DNA of 64,000 bases from Isochrysis galbana. Its lineage: Eukaryota; Haptophyta; Isochrysidales; Isochrysidaceae. Below, in pieces: positions 24,377 to 34,041 of the stretch (the stretch's first letter is position 1; each line of letters starts with the position of its first letter). Under the pieces are notes generated by a model. The model saw only the letters and a program-made list of their open reading frames with translations. It was not told the origin of the DNA and did not search any database. The position numbers and the translations under genes were made by a program. The stretch lies in NCBI GenBank assembly GCA_018136815.1, contig CM030944.1, positions 1,699,145 through 1,763,144 on the forward strand, written 5' to 3'.

Positions 24377-27319
24377 CTACTGAGGCTTAACCCGGACCAT
24401 CGAGCGAAGAAGCTTATGAATGTGCTCGTCCGATCCACACTCTCCGCAGCCAGCCTCACACAGAAAGCGAATATATGGCTGACAGATGACGGGGTTGTGA
24501 GCACCGTCTCCCGTGCCATATTTCCAGGCTTCGCTGGCTGGAGTGCCAGGAGGAGCGTGAGGTCGGAAAGCGCAGAAGGCACAGCCGTTTTCGTTCGTCC
24601 ATTCGGTGATTCCCCTATTGATATCGTCCGTCCGTGGAGTTTCCATTGAATTATCGGCCGGTCGGCACTTTGCTAGCGCCGCCGAGACCCTTGGGTGCTT
24701 GGCATAGCCTGCTACGGCCCAGAAGCGGGCTCGGGCCCGATTCCAAAGCTCGGGCGTCCACCGGGATACGCCCAGGTCAGGCGGTAGCCCTTGGCCGTTC
24801 GCCGGCGGATCGCAGCGACGGCTGGGCGGCCGAGACGAGCCTCCCTTTCGACCGGGTGGATCGGTTAGTATAGCCGGCAACGGTGAGTTGGAGTGGTAAC
24901 TTGCCGGCGGTGCAGCAGCCCGATAATCAGGCTTCGAAGCAGGCGAGTGTCCCTGTCCGCGAAGAGCTTCAGCCACGGTGGCTTGGACGGCTGCCTGCAC
25001 GGCGGCGACCATGTCCGTGGTCGAAGCGGTCTTCTGGGACGAGGATGTCTCGTTCTTTGCCTCGCCTGAGGCCTTAGTGCGTACGCTAGCCGCGGTTTGC
25101 TTCGTCGAGGTCCGGGATTGATGACGCTTCACCCGGGCCTGCTCGTAAGGGCTGAGGTACCGTTGGCAGAGGTTGACGCACGAGAGCGCCGACCGACCTA
25201 GCTCGTGGTTCTCTACGCGGAAACGAGTCTCCGCGAGCACCTCCGCAAATTTAATCGCATTGTCGACGCCGCGCTGAGGATCAACCTTATCGTTCCGGAT
25301 GATTTCTTCGAACCTCTGGTTGATCTCATGGGCCATGTTTGGATGATCCCACACGTTGGTGGAGTCAACCGCGGAATCGCCAAGCTTGCGGATGTAGGCG
25401 CGAACCAAATTCTTGCTGAGCTCACATAGATCAGCGCCGGCCTCGCGCTCCCTCATGCGGTCCCACTCCATCGACGCCGAGTCTTTCGCGAAACCATCGG
25501 CCCCGTTTGCGAAGGTCCCGTCGCATTTGCGAAGAAGGACGTCAGCAGCGAGGACATGATTGAGAGCGAGGGCGCGGTCCTCCACTAGATCGAGGAGGTA
25601 GGCGAAGATGCGAGAATTGCCGCTGGAATTGGCTCCGGCTGCCGCGAGGAGGGAGGTAAATATTTCGCGATGATCGCAGCCGAGCGCTAGTGCCCGCTCC
25701 AACGGCTTGATGAGAGTTAGCCGAAATTCGTTCCAGGCTGTCGCCGCGGTTTGAACGTTATCGGAGGCGAGGGCCTTTGGGAAGCGGAGCTCCGAAAGCT
25801 CTTCGCCCATCCTGACCTGATGGTGAAGGGTTTGCTCGGCTGAGAAGCGGCTACGCACCCATTTGAGCAAGTGGTCCTCCTCCATGAAAATTCGGCAATG
25901 CCAAACGTTGCCCGCCAGGGAGAGGTTGCTCTTCAAAATGGTATGGATGAGCTCATGCTCGTCGGAGTCGCGGTAAAGGGCGGCCAGATCGCGTGAGGGC
26001 AGGGCGAGGAGATTTTTCCACTCGCTTACAACTGCCTCTCGCTCATCCATCCCCACCGCAAGGCAGGGGTCGCGAGGGTGGCGGAACGGCACCACCGGGG
26101 TCGGGCCCCGGTGAGGGCTCTGATCCTGGCGGCGGGGTTCCGATTTGGAGGTCGGGTACGCCGACCGTGGAACCCTAGAAGCCGGAGAGGCGTGGCCCTT
26201 TGGGTCTAGAGCAGGAGGCTCGCCCATGGGTGGTTCCCTCTGAACCGGCCTAGCAGAATCCGCAGCCGCCTCGGTCCGATCCATGGACGGACTTGAAGCG
26301 GGCTCTTGGCGGGCTTGGAGTAGCTGAGTCAGGGCTTTGAACCCTGCTTCAACTTGATCCCGGAGAAGCCCCTCCCTCGCCTCTGCCGCGGCAAGGGATG
26401 ACTGCAGGCGCTCCACAGCCCCTTTTAGGGTGTTGGTCTGCGCTTGAAGCCTTGCCATTTCCGCATCCTGACGCGCCGCGGCCGTCTCGATCGGGGTGAT
26501 CTCTTGATCAAGGACCCCTTTTGATGACGGCGGGGCATAGTCCCGGTAAGCGGGGCTTCGGAAGCTGATCCCCTCCCCTTCACCGACCTCAGACTCATCA
26601 TCTCGAAGGTGAGGAGGGGGGTCAAACTGAATCAGAGGGAGGGGACCCTCCTCCACCTCATTGGCCAACTCAGCGACGCTGAAGTTGGCCTCATGCGGGA
26701 GAGGGTCATGCTCCACCATGGCCCGCTGTGATTGCACCCGGTGGGTGCCGAAGGAAGCGGACAAATCCTCGCCATCCGCCACGAGCTGATCGGAGCCAGT
26801 CGTGGAGATAGCAGCCGGGGTGATGGGTGCCATTGGTGTAGCCTCAGAAGCCGTGGGATCACTCGGACATCCCACGGGAGCAAAAGCTGCAGCGGGCAGA
26901 GAAGGTTCCCTGAGGGTTTCCTCCTCTGCGGCCGAGGACGCAAGCTTAGATTTCGTGCTTGTCGAGTCGAGCGGAGCCGGAGGGCTCTGAGCCACTCCGT
27001 CGCGAGCAGCACCGGCGGCTAGCGCGGCGCTTTGGCCCTCCTCCCCACCGGGAGTCGGGTGAATGAAATTCTGGACTGGGTCGGGCAACCCCATTTGGGT
27101 GTCTGGACGGGGAACGAACGGCGAACGAAGGGCTGTGGGGCGGCGAGGCGCTCCTAGCGGCCCTAGTGTGTTGGGTTTTAAGAGATTGTTAGACCTACAA
27201 AGAACTCTTCCCTCAGGGAGGGAGCCTAGGCTGCTTGAGTGCAGCGACGCAGCGAACAACGACGGACAACGGAGCTGAGAACAACAGGATACACCGACCC
27301 ACGAACACACCGGAATCAT
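24377..27319 (-). CDS. Gag polyprotein, copy 2 (open; fossil)
   Basis: An uninterrupted 980-residue frame. A likely start codon is the ATG at 27319 or an internal one near 27093; both lie inside the 5' LTR, so gag coding crosses the LTR border at 26960. It has a Pro/Ala-rich N-terminus, a coiled coil (about 26330-26460), a helical capsid-like core (about 25200-26050), and a C-terminal Cys/His cluster (CAFCAF ... CQPYIRFLC ... CGEC, about 24390-24560) in place of a standard CCHC knuckle. It ends CAG TAG G. Downstream codons stay open in the same frame into pol, an arrangement that fits known stop-codon read-through in some LTR elements and retroviruses. Confidence 0.85.
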   Translation of the reverse strand: MIPVCSWVGVSCCSQLRCPSLFAASLHSSSLGSLPEGRVLCRSNNLLKPNTLGPLGAPRRPTALRSPFVPRPDTQMGLPDPVQNFIHPTPGGEEGQSAALAAGAARDGVAQSPPAPLDSTSTKSKLASSAAEEETLREPSLPAAAFAPVGCPSDPTASEATPMAPITPAAISTTGSDQLVADGEDLSASFGTHRVQSQRAMVEHDPLPHEANFSVAELANEVEEGPLPLIQFDPPPHLRDDESEVGEGEGISFRSPAYRDYAPPSSKGVLDQEITPIETAAARQDAEMARLQAQTNTLKGAVERLQSSLAAAEAREGLLRDQVEAGFKALTQLLQARQEPASSPSMDRTEAAADSARPVQREPPMGEPPALDPKGHASPASRVPRSAYPTSKSEPRRQDQSPHRGPTPVVPFRHPRDPCLAVGMDEREAVVSEWKNLLALPSRDLAALYRDSDEHELIHTILKSNLSLAGNVWHCRIFMEEDHLLKWVRSRFSAEQTLHHQVRMGEELSELRFPKALASDNVQTAATAWNEFRLTLIKPLERALALGCDHREIFTSLLAAAGANSSGNSRIFAYLLDLVEDRALALNHVLAADVLLRKCDGTFANGADGFAKDSASMEWDRMREREAGADLCELSKNLVRAYIRKLGDSAVDSTNVWDHPNMAHEINQRFEEIIRNDKVDPQRGVDNAIKFAEVLAETRFRVENHELGRSALSCVNLCQRYLSPYEQARVKRHQSRTSTKQTAASVRTKASGEAKNETSSSQKTASTTDMVAAVQAAVQATVAEALRGQGHSPASKPDYRAAAPPASYHSNSPLPAILTDPPGRKGGSSRPPSRRCDPPANGQGLPPDLGVSRWTPELWNRARARFWAVAGYAKHPRVSAALAKCRPADNSMETPRTDDINRGITEWTNENGCAFCAFRPHAPPGTPASEAWKYGTGDGAHNPVICQPYIRFLCEAGCGECGSDEHIHKLLRSMVRVKPQ

Positions 27320-28282
27320 TCACCCAAACCAAGCAAATTATCAAGCAACCGCGACCCCAAATCACCGATAACTCAAACACGTCGCGAGAGACGGAGAGAG
27401 AGAGCGAGAGAGAGAGAGACTCCGCAGCGACGGCCGGAGCGTGTCTCCGTTGTAACTTCCCACGTAGCGGAGAGTCCGAAGGGGAGCGTCCTGTCGCGCG
27501 ACCACGGCGATCACTTTGGATACAGATCGCGACGAGATATCTTCACGACCGAATAAATCTTGCCGTTGAGCGTGAACCTTCTAGACGCTTCTAACGAACA
27601 ACCCTGAGTAGCAACCAAGGGGAAGAAACACCAAAGGGGCCAAGGGCTTGCATGTAACTTGCATCAAGGGGAAAGATTCCCTCACCTAGGAAGCGAACCT
27701 ACACCGATCTCCAAGGGGAGATGGCAAATTAAACCTCAAATCTCGAGCGGATAGAGCAACCGACTTGCTCGCCAAAACCTTGACCGAGAAGAAAGAAGCA
27801 AGGACCTACAAGCCAAGGGTAGCGGACCTAGGGAATGTGAGAGGAAATTTCCGAACGCCAACGCCAAACGCCAAACGCGGGGATTCAACGAAACCCTAAC
27901 CAGGCCAAGCAGAACCTACGAAGAACAGGCCTGGACAACAACGAAAGTCAGCAAGTCCCAAGAAAGAACCGGAACCCAACAAGAAACAACAAGCCTTGCA
28001 AGAAGCTAAACAAGCCTTCACAAGGTAACCTGAGAGCCTGAGACAAGCGCGCAGCGAGCAACAGGCGACCTGGCTCCTTTAGGTAAAGATTACCCGAAAG
28101 GAGGAAACCTGGAATCTAGACCTGACAAACAGGCTAGAAGGAACGAAACGAGAACTCGAATTCTAGATCGCTAGGGACGAACCCTACCAACCTAGATGTA
28201 CCTGAGCTTCACCGTGTGGCCGCACGGCGAAGGACCTGGAAACAAGAGCCTGGAAATCGCATCATCTAGGATGAATGCGACA
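26960..28282 (-). repeat. Outer 5' LTR of the Ty3/gypsy array
   Basis: 1,323 bases, TG...CA ends, same length as the 3' LTR. No usual tRNA-type primer-binding site (TGG start) is seen directly inside its border at 26959. Confidence 0.92.
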
Positions 28283-28287
28283 GATGC
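28283..28287. repeat. Ty3 target-site duplication, right
   Basis: GATGC, identical to 5429-5433. Confidence 0.9.
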
Positions 28288-29191
28288 GGTGCTGCTCTTT
28301 GCACCTGAATGGGCGGGCACAATTGTTTGTCAACCGGTCCTCTAGATATTGGAACGCCCCTTGTACATGCTCCACAATTTTCGTCCATTGAGGTAGGGCA
28401 CATACATCAATTGCATTCCGGATCTCAGCTTCTGTGGTGAAGACCATCGTCGAGCCACCAGGGTAGGTAATGGTCCACCTACTACTGCTAGCGTCAATAG
28501 CTGACAGTACACCATCAAACCATTGATGGTAGGGCGCATCATAGTAATCTTTCGTAGCCATGCCGAGCTTTATGGGCTCTTGTGCCCTCAGAACTGCTGC
28601 CACATTCGGAAAGTGAGAGGAGTCGGCGCCCAAACCACGCCCACGTGCCCGGAGCCCCTCGAGCGAGTCGTACACCAGAAGTATCTCGAGACCATCGCCT
28701 TCCAAGGAGTATGTGGTGCGACAGAACACCTCCATATCCAAGGCTACCGCCAACTCGAGCCTCAGTACATCCTTCTTTGTCGTGTAGATGGTTCGGAGTG
28801 CTTGGGTAGTTGACCCCCCTACACCATCTGTCGACAGCTGATCAAGGAATTCGCCCAGCTGCCCAAAGTTCAAAGCGAGATCTTTCATTACTTCCCACTT
28901 CGACCACCACCGCGTCTTAGAATAGCTCTTCATTGCAGCACCTACGATGCTCTTCCATAGTAATTTTGCCGTGTTAGTGTGCGACACAAGTGACAGCCAA
29001 GGGGACATGAACGCATCGCATGTCGCCAGCTTCATGTGTTCGCCAGTGTGCTGCAGAGTGTGCGACACGCAAAGCAAGTCGACGGCATTCTCGCATAAAT
29101 TCAGAAGATGACCGCAAGCGACACCATTTGTTGAGCAACTGTCTCTCGAAATGCCGACGATGCGATCCATGTCAAGCGCCAACTCTTTCAT
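28283..29191 (-). pseudogene. hAT transposase, N-terminal/central piece
   Basis: 303 codons from an ATG at 29191 to the retroelement border. It shows the hAT RNase-H-like core: ISRDSCSTNGVACGHLL (a catalytic-type Asp and an Asn) followed by LCVSHTLQHTGEHM (Cys-x2-His). It is preceded by the TA-rich right end of the transposon. The last codons read CKEQHRI at the GATGC duplication and continue in frame with the piece ending at 4988. No BED zinc finger lies upstream. Confidence 0.85.
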
Positions 29192-29397
29192 CAGGATGCT
29201 ATTGAGCTCGTAAGTAGTATTAGATATAGTATATGTATATCGTTAGTATTAGTATGTAAACCCCTTCCGTACGCCGTGTACGCGCCCAAATATGCAGTAA
29301 ATATGTGAACCATGCACAAATATGTGATCGATATGTAATCCGGAAAAGTTGACCCATATATGTAGTTCAATATGTCACATATTTTTACCTAGGCCTA

Positions 29398-29405
29398 GAG
29401 CACCT
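29398..29405. repeat. hAT target-site duplication, right
   Basis: GAGCACCT, identical to 4729-4736. Confidence 0.93.
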
Positions 29406-29536
29406 GCCACAACGACCAAACTCAGACACCCTACAGAGCTAGAGCCTCTGCCTTCTCACACACGCACCCTCACGACACAACTAACCCCCACCCCGCCCGG
29501 GCTCCTCCCTCAGGGACCAGACTCTGAAGGTCGCGC

Positions 29537-29698
29537 TTGATGCGGTGGGCGCTCAAGTTGTCTGAGTACCGCTTCACCGTCGAGCACAAACCAGGCGCGA
29601 ACCACAAAGATGCTGATGGTCTGAATCTTTTCCACGCGCAGCATGGACGGCGTGTCCGGGGCAAACAATATGCTTCGAGTGCACAGCACCTCGCAAAA
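29537..29698 (+). pseudogene. Ty3/gypsy RNase H fragment (fossil)
   Basis: Codons read LMRWALKLSEYRFTVEHKPG and then a DADGL motif, the C-terminal end of a gypsy RNase H domain. It resembles, but is not, the 13-kb element in this window. A Ser/Pro/Ala-rich frame from an ATG at 30018 to about 30190 could be a gag start of the same or another decayed element. Confidence 0.7.
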
Positions 29699-30184
29699 TA
29701 AAAAAAAATTCCAACTGGGAAGGTGCTACGGGATCGCCGACAGATCGCATTCTGATCGTCGTCCGTCGTCGTCTGGCCGGAGTGTTTGGATTTGATTTTA
29801 GTCGAGTTACGTGAGAAAGTCGTGGGGCGAGTGTCGGAGTGTTTTTCCTGGGTGTCTCTGTCCGTCGTCCTGTCGTCAGTCGTCATACGTCGCTCTCGCT
29901 CTCGTCGCTCTCGCTCTCGTAACACTCAGACCCTATAGCCTCACCTCTCCTCGCCAGCCCCAGCCCCTGCCATCACAGCCCTCCTCACACTTGCCCTCGC
30001 CTCTCGCTACTCGCTCGATGTCGCTCTCGCCTTCGTCCTCGCCCTCGCTCAAGCCCGCCTGCCCGCCTTCCTCTGCTGACGGGCCTCAGCCCGTCAGCAC
30101 CTCCGAAGTGGCCTCCCTCGCCGCGCCTGCCGCCGGCTTTGCCCCTTCCTCATTGCCCTCAGGCCCTATGGGCCACGCCAATTC

Positions 30185-30540
30185 GTCAGGGGGGGGAGAA
30201 ACTGCCGAGGGGGGTGAAATCCCAACACTGACCCAATCCTCCCTCACATTCACGTATTTTTCCCGGCATGGCCCGGGAAAATCAGGGAATGGAGAGAGGG
30301 GAGGGAGGAGAGCTGCGGAAAGGGGGGGGACTGCGGAGGGGGAGAATCCCAAGACTGACCCAATTCTTTCTCCCTCAAATTCACGTATTTTTCCCGGCTT
30401 GGCCCGGGAAAACAGGGGATGGAGAGGAGGGGGGGGAAGACTGCAGAGGGGGTGAAATCACAACACTGACCCAACTTTCCCTCACATTCACGTATCTTTC
30501 CCGGCTTGCCCCAGGAAACGCAGGGAATAGAGAAGTGGAA
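30185..30540. repeat. Minisatellite of about 110-120 bases, three units, each with a hairpin
   Basis: Each unit runs from a G-rich stretch through ACACTGACCCAA, TTCACGTATTTTTCCCGG and a CCCGGGAAAA partner. The TTTTCCCGG/CCCGGGAAAA arms can pair across a short loop. Units lie at about 30225-30300, 30350-30420 and 30465-30525, with degenerate G-rich flanks up to 30655. Confidence 0.65.
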
Positions 30541-30656
30541 CGCAGAGAAAGAATAAAGAGAGGGGGGGGGAAACTGCGAAGGGAGGGGGGGAACTGCAGA
30601 AGAAGGGGAGGGAACCGCAGAAGGGGAGGGAGGGAATGCAGAGGGGGCCCAGTTCT

Positions 30657-30905
30657 GTTACCTGCATTTCTTGCCTTAAACGATAATTTATTAAACGCGT
30701 GGACAATTACCGTAACGCGTAACGGTAAAAATAAAACTCAAATCTTCGAATTTCGAGACGAAAATCGGCGGACCAGGACTGGAGCCCAAGGAGAATCCGA
30801 ATCTGCACGCCTTGCGTGACCACGACGAACATAGAAGACGATATACAAGGAAGAAGGCACGCGCTCATGCCGAAATATTCATGCCAAGAGGCCTGAATAC
30901 AACAA
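30657..30905 (-). repeat. Dispersed repeat R1, inverted copy
   Basis: On the minus strand it starts TGTTGTATTCAGGCC, passes through GCATGAATATTTCGGCATGA and ends near a TTACCG/CGGTAA stretch. It matches plus-strand copies at 37815-38012, 38395-38620 and, diverged, 38955-39182. Confidence 0.75.
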
Positions 30906-31338
30906 TGTTATTGTGCAGGGTGCAGGGTCGCGCGCACGGCGAGACTATTGAAGTTTTTTTTTCGAAACCCAAACACAGACTGTGCTTCCTGTGTTGGAGA
31001 AGCCCCGGCTGTGTTTCGTGTTTCCCAGCTAGGGATGCAACAAACCTGCTCAATCCTCAATTTGACAAACCCCCAATTTCCGATTTAATCGGGCATTGCG
31101 TATTGTGCATTGTGCATTATAAACATACATTTCCATCCGCATCCCGAGCGTAAATACCGTTATATTATAATTATTAAGATGGTTGATGTCTTGATGTCTG
31201 AATGAAGGTGTGAATGAAGATCAAGTAGCAAGTGACAAGTAGCATCAAGTAGGAAATGACCTTCGAAAATAGAAATTGGGGAACGGTAAACGGTAGTGAA
31301 TTTTGTTTTCGGCGGGCAGTGAGGCGCAGCGCGGCGCG

Positions 31339-32715
31339 ATGGGTCCGTCGTCTCGCGCGGCGCTGAAGAGGCAGGTGGCAGGGCTGCTCGACGAGCTGGA
31401 GGAGGCTCTCGGCGGGGGTGCGCGCGGAACGGCGGCGCTGGAGGAGGCACTCCGGCACGAACCATGCCTGCCCGCTGCGCCCTCGCCTTTCTCCCTCGGC
31501 TCCGGCTCGCCGTTTGCGCTCGGTAGCACCCAGCTCTCTCCCTCGGCTTCCCTCTCCTTCTCCTTCTCCTCCGTGCTCGGGGCGAAGCGGCGGCGCGAGG
31601 AGGAGGAGGCGGCAGAAGAGGCCGCTGGGCTCTCACAACAGAGCATGGAACAGCTCGAAGCGCTACTCCAGCAGCCTGAGCCGCCGGCAGGCTGCCGGCC
31701 GCACTCGCGTGATGACTTCAACCACCGGCTGGCATCCTTCCGCTCTGCTCGCGGCTGGTTCGACAAGCCGCAGGCGGTGGGACCCCTCGTGTGCGCGCGA
31801 TATGGCTGGTCCCTCGACACACCCGACGTCCTCCTCTGCGCCGTCTGCTCTGCTAGGATCAAGTGCCCGTTGATGATGGACGAGAAGGAGGCGGTCAACG
31901 CGCTCACCGCCGAGCTGAGAGAAGCCCATCGGCCTCTCTGCGCGTGGCTGGGGAACGCATCGCCCGAGTCCTTCACGTCGCTGCTCTTGCCATCGCTTCC
32001 CGGCTTGGGGATCCCGCCCACGCTCCCTGAGGGACCCCATCACGCGCTCGACCAGCTGCGCAAGCGCGTGGCCGCACTACTGAGAATGCCGTACCTGCCT
32101 ATGCTAGCCGCGAGTCTTACCGAGGCGCTCGACGAGTGTTCGCGCGCGGCAGGCGTCGAGGGCGGCGCTGCGGCGCTGCTGCAGGTTATGGCTGCCCGTC
32201 TTGGGGCCGATAACGCCGCCCAGTCGGCCGTCTATCGGAGCCCGGCCGCCGCGCCGGCCACTGCCGTTGAGCGACGCTACAACGTTGCGCTATGCCTTGC
32301 CCTCTTTGGTTGGCGGCCCGCGGCGATGGTGACACCCTTCGGCGCGGCCGAGCCTCAGCCGACGCTTGAGTGCGTCGAGGACGCCCGTACACTCGGCCTT
32401 TGGCACTACCAGAGGATGGACGCGGTGGGGGCGGCCGTCACGCCCGACACGACTGAGCCGGCGCGGCCACTGCCGGTGGGCATCTGGAAGCGTGCGCATG
32501 TCGACCCCAATGCCAACGCGGGCAGCGGCGCGCACGCGTTGCCGTGCCTCGATCCGATTGCTGAGCACCGGCCGTGGAGCCCTTGGATCACTCCGACCAG
32601 AGGTGATACGATGCCGGCGTGGATGCGGAGCATCTTGTTGATGCTACCCAAGGCGAACGCGTTGGCAAGCACATCGGTAGCGAGGGCAGCGTCGGCCGCA
32701 CTCGCCATGCTGTGA
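31339..32715 (+). CDS. ZC3HC1/NIPA-like C3HC zinc-finger protein
   Basis: 458 residues from the first in-frame ATG. Residues about 124-205 form a zf-C3HC domain: SRDDFNHRLASF, a Trp-x2-Lys-Pro, CARYGW, LLCAVCSARIKC, and an Ala-His ... CAWLG end. Residues about 309-417 carry the second, Rsm1/NIPA-type domain (YNVALCLALFGWRP, CVEDARTLGLWHY, DPIAEHRPWSPW). In animals NIPA is an F-box-like adaptor and a nuclear basket protein that binds TPR; the yeast and fungal relatives act in nuclear pore and RNA export functions. A Lys/Arg/Glu stretch (KRRREEEEAAEE, about residues 83-94) could serve in nuclear import. The N-terminus is low-complexity Ala/Ser. No intron is needed. Confidence 0.82.
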   Translation: MGPSSRAALKRQVAGLLDELEEALGGGARGTAALEEALRHEPCLPAAPSPFSLGSGSPFALGSTQLSPSASLSFSFSSVLGAKRRREEEEAAEEAAGLSQQSMEQLEALLQQPEPPAGCRPHSRDDFNHRLASFRSARGWFDKPQAVGPLVCARYGWSLDTPDVLLCAVCSARIKCPLMMDEKEAVNALTAELREAHRPLCAWLGNASPESFTSLLLPSLPGLGIPPTLPEGPHHALDQLRKRVAALLRMPYLPMLAASLTEALDECSRAAGVEGGAAALLQVMAARLGADNAAQSAVYRSPAAAPATAVERRYNVALCLALFGWRPAAMVTPFGAAEPQPTLECVEDARTLGLWHYQRMDAVGAAVTPDTTEPARPLPVGIWKRAHVDPNANAGSGAHALPCLDPIAEHRPWSPWITPTRGDTMPAWMRSILLMLPKANALASTSVARAASAALAML

Positions 32716-33825
32716 GGCGACTCAAGGTGCGCCCGTTGTCAAGTGGCCGGGCGAAAGTTAGCGGGTTGCGATGATGCAGTTCACAAAATGCGTAGTGCGT
32801 GGCGATGAGATCACACACACACACTCGCTAGGCATCCCTCCTCATCTGAAACAAGCTTTGGGGCTTTGTTTTTCAGGCCCGCTGAAGCATATGGGCGACA
32901 GGCTACACTTGCATTCCAAGGTCTATCGCCCAAAGGGTGCTAGACGGGCCTGCGGGATGCAGAGATGTTCTGGTTTGGTCTGTCCGTCTGGGCTGCAGTG
33001 GTGGCGGGGGGGGGGGGTTGGGCGCGATTGTGGAGCGTCTTGGTGCGTGAGGCCTCCGTACAAGCAGACCCCATACTTGGCGCAAGTAGGAGCGCCAAGC
33101 GTGTCGCGGGAGAGCGTACGCACCTTCTCATGTGTCCTCTTACGTAGTGGCTTTTGCGCTGGGGAATGCTCTCGGAAATGTGGGAATGTCAAAAGCCTTT
33201 CCTGCACTCTAGACGTCTCTAAGACTCTCAATGCGCATATTCAATGAATTCGCCTGCAACAAGAAGACTGTCGGAATTGGGCGTGGTGAGAGGCTTGCCT
33301 GGGCCACTTCATGGCGAGCAAGCACCAGCGGCTAGCGCGGCGCTTTGCTTTGGCGGGGAGCTGGGACAATGAAATTCTGGAACGGGTCATGCAACTCCAT
33401 CTACATCTGCCGGACTCGGGGAGCTTGAGCTTGGACATTGAGACGAGCACCGCGTTGGCATTGCTGCTCGCCAAAGCTGTGCGACAAGTGGCATAGCATA
33501 TCGCCAGCTCCAAGTCTCATGCCCCAATGCAGTGGTGGGTGGAGCTGCTGTGCATGTCTCACACACTCCAGCCTCAACTAAGTTTATACTTGGTTCGCCC
33601 ATGGGGGAGCGTGTGTTTGTGTGTTACTCCGTGAGTCGTGAGTGAGCTGTTAGGTCGTTAGTTCTCGGCGACCTGATACACGCGAGAAGCGCCCAAGGGC
33701 ACTCTTGCTTGCAGAGCGGGGATTAGATGCTGGGGGTGATGGCGAATTGAACAATTCTCACTTGTAGTTCAGAATTCCCTAGATAGTACCGGGCATATAT
33801 GGCATGACCCGTACCGAAAACCCCC
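32716..33825. other. Intergenic DNA with a decayed LTR-like fragment
   Basis: No gene recognised. The stretch 33311-33402 (GCGGCTAGCGCGGCGCTTTG ... ATGAAATTCTGGA) is a decayed relative of part of the big LTR. A decayed copy of the double hairpin lies at 33576-33605. Confidence 0.5.
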
Positions 33826-34041
33826 GACTCTCCACCATTCTCATAAGGCGAAGTGGGAGGCCTTACAAACGGTGGTGACCCATAACACGTTGAACCAGGC
33901 AACGGGAGACTTTTACACTAAAGAAGAATGTGCCGCCTACTTGCCCCAAGACTCAGCATGGATCCGCCACCGGAGGAACTATCTAGCGGTTACACCTGTT
34001 GTGGATCAAGTGGAGCTGTGGCTGTGGTGCGACTGGGTGTG
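33826..34041 (+). CDS. Short unknown reading-frame fragment
   Basis: A 72-codon open stretch without an obvious start reads HKAKWEALQTVVTHNTLNQA..., ends DQVELWLWCDWV and a stop. Its amino-acid mix looks protein-like and is unlike the GC-rich surroundings. I do not recognise it; it may be an exon or a mobile-element remnant. Confidence 0.25.

Larger units (their letters stand above)
5434..28282 (-). mobile_element. Ty3/gypsy chromovirus, tandem LTR-internal-LTR-internal-LTR array (fossil)
   Basis: The element is coded on the minus strand. Its parts are: 3' LTR 5434-6756, first internal region 6757-17454, middle LTR 17455-18767 (runs into a gap one base before its end), second internal region 18868-26959, and 5' LTR 26960-28282. 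Only the outermost LTRs are flanked by the GATGC duplication, so the array occupies one insertion site. Outer LTRs are both 1,323 bases and matched in every stretch compared by eye, which implies a very recent insertion. The second internal region lacks about 2.6 kb present in the first (integrase side), which falls at the gap. Several breaks are seen in each copy, but gag is open in one copy and most of pol is open in the other; some differences may be sequencing noise. Confidence 0.93.
4737..29397 (-). mobile_element. hAT DNA transposon split by a Ty3/gypsy insertion
   Basis: The ends carry a perfect 21-base terminal inverted repeat beginning TAGGCCTAGGTAAAAATATG (left 4737-4757, right 29377-29397) and the 8-base duplication GAGCACCT. 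Subterminal CCAAATATGTAG-like words are repeated at both ends (4765-4840 and 29283-29375), typical transposase-binding sites. Without the inserted retroelement and one copy of its 5-base duplication the transposon is about 1.8 kb. It codes on the minus strand for one transposase, now in two pieces. No N-terminal BED zinc finger is visible, so it may be internally shortened at its 5' end. Confidence 0.92.

Noticed and set aside
31245-32021. A 258-residue minus-strand frame
   Set aside because: Antisense to the ZC3HC1-like gene, which carries the real zinc-finger motifs.
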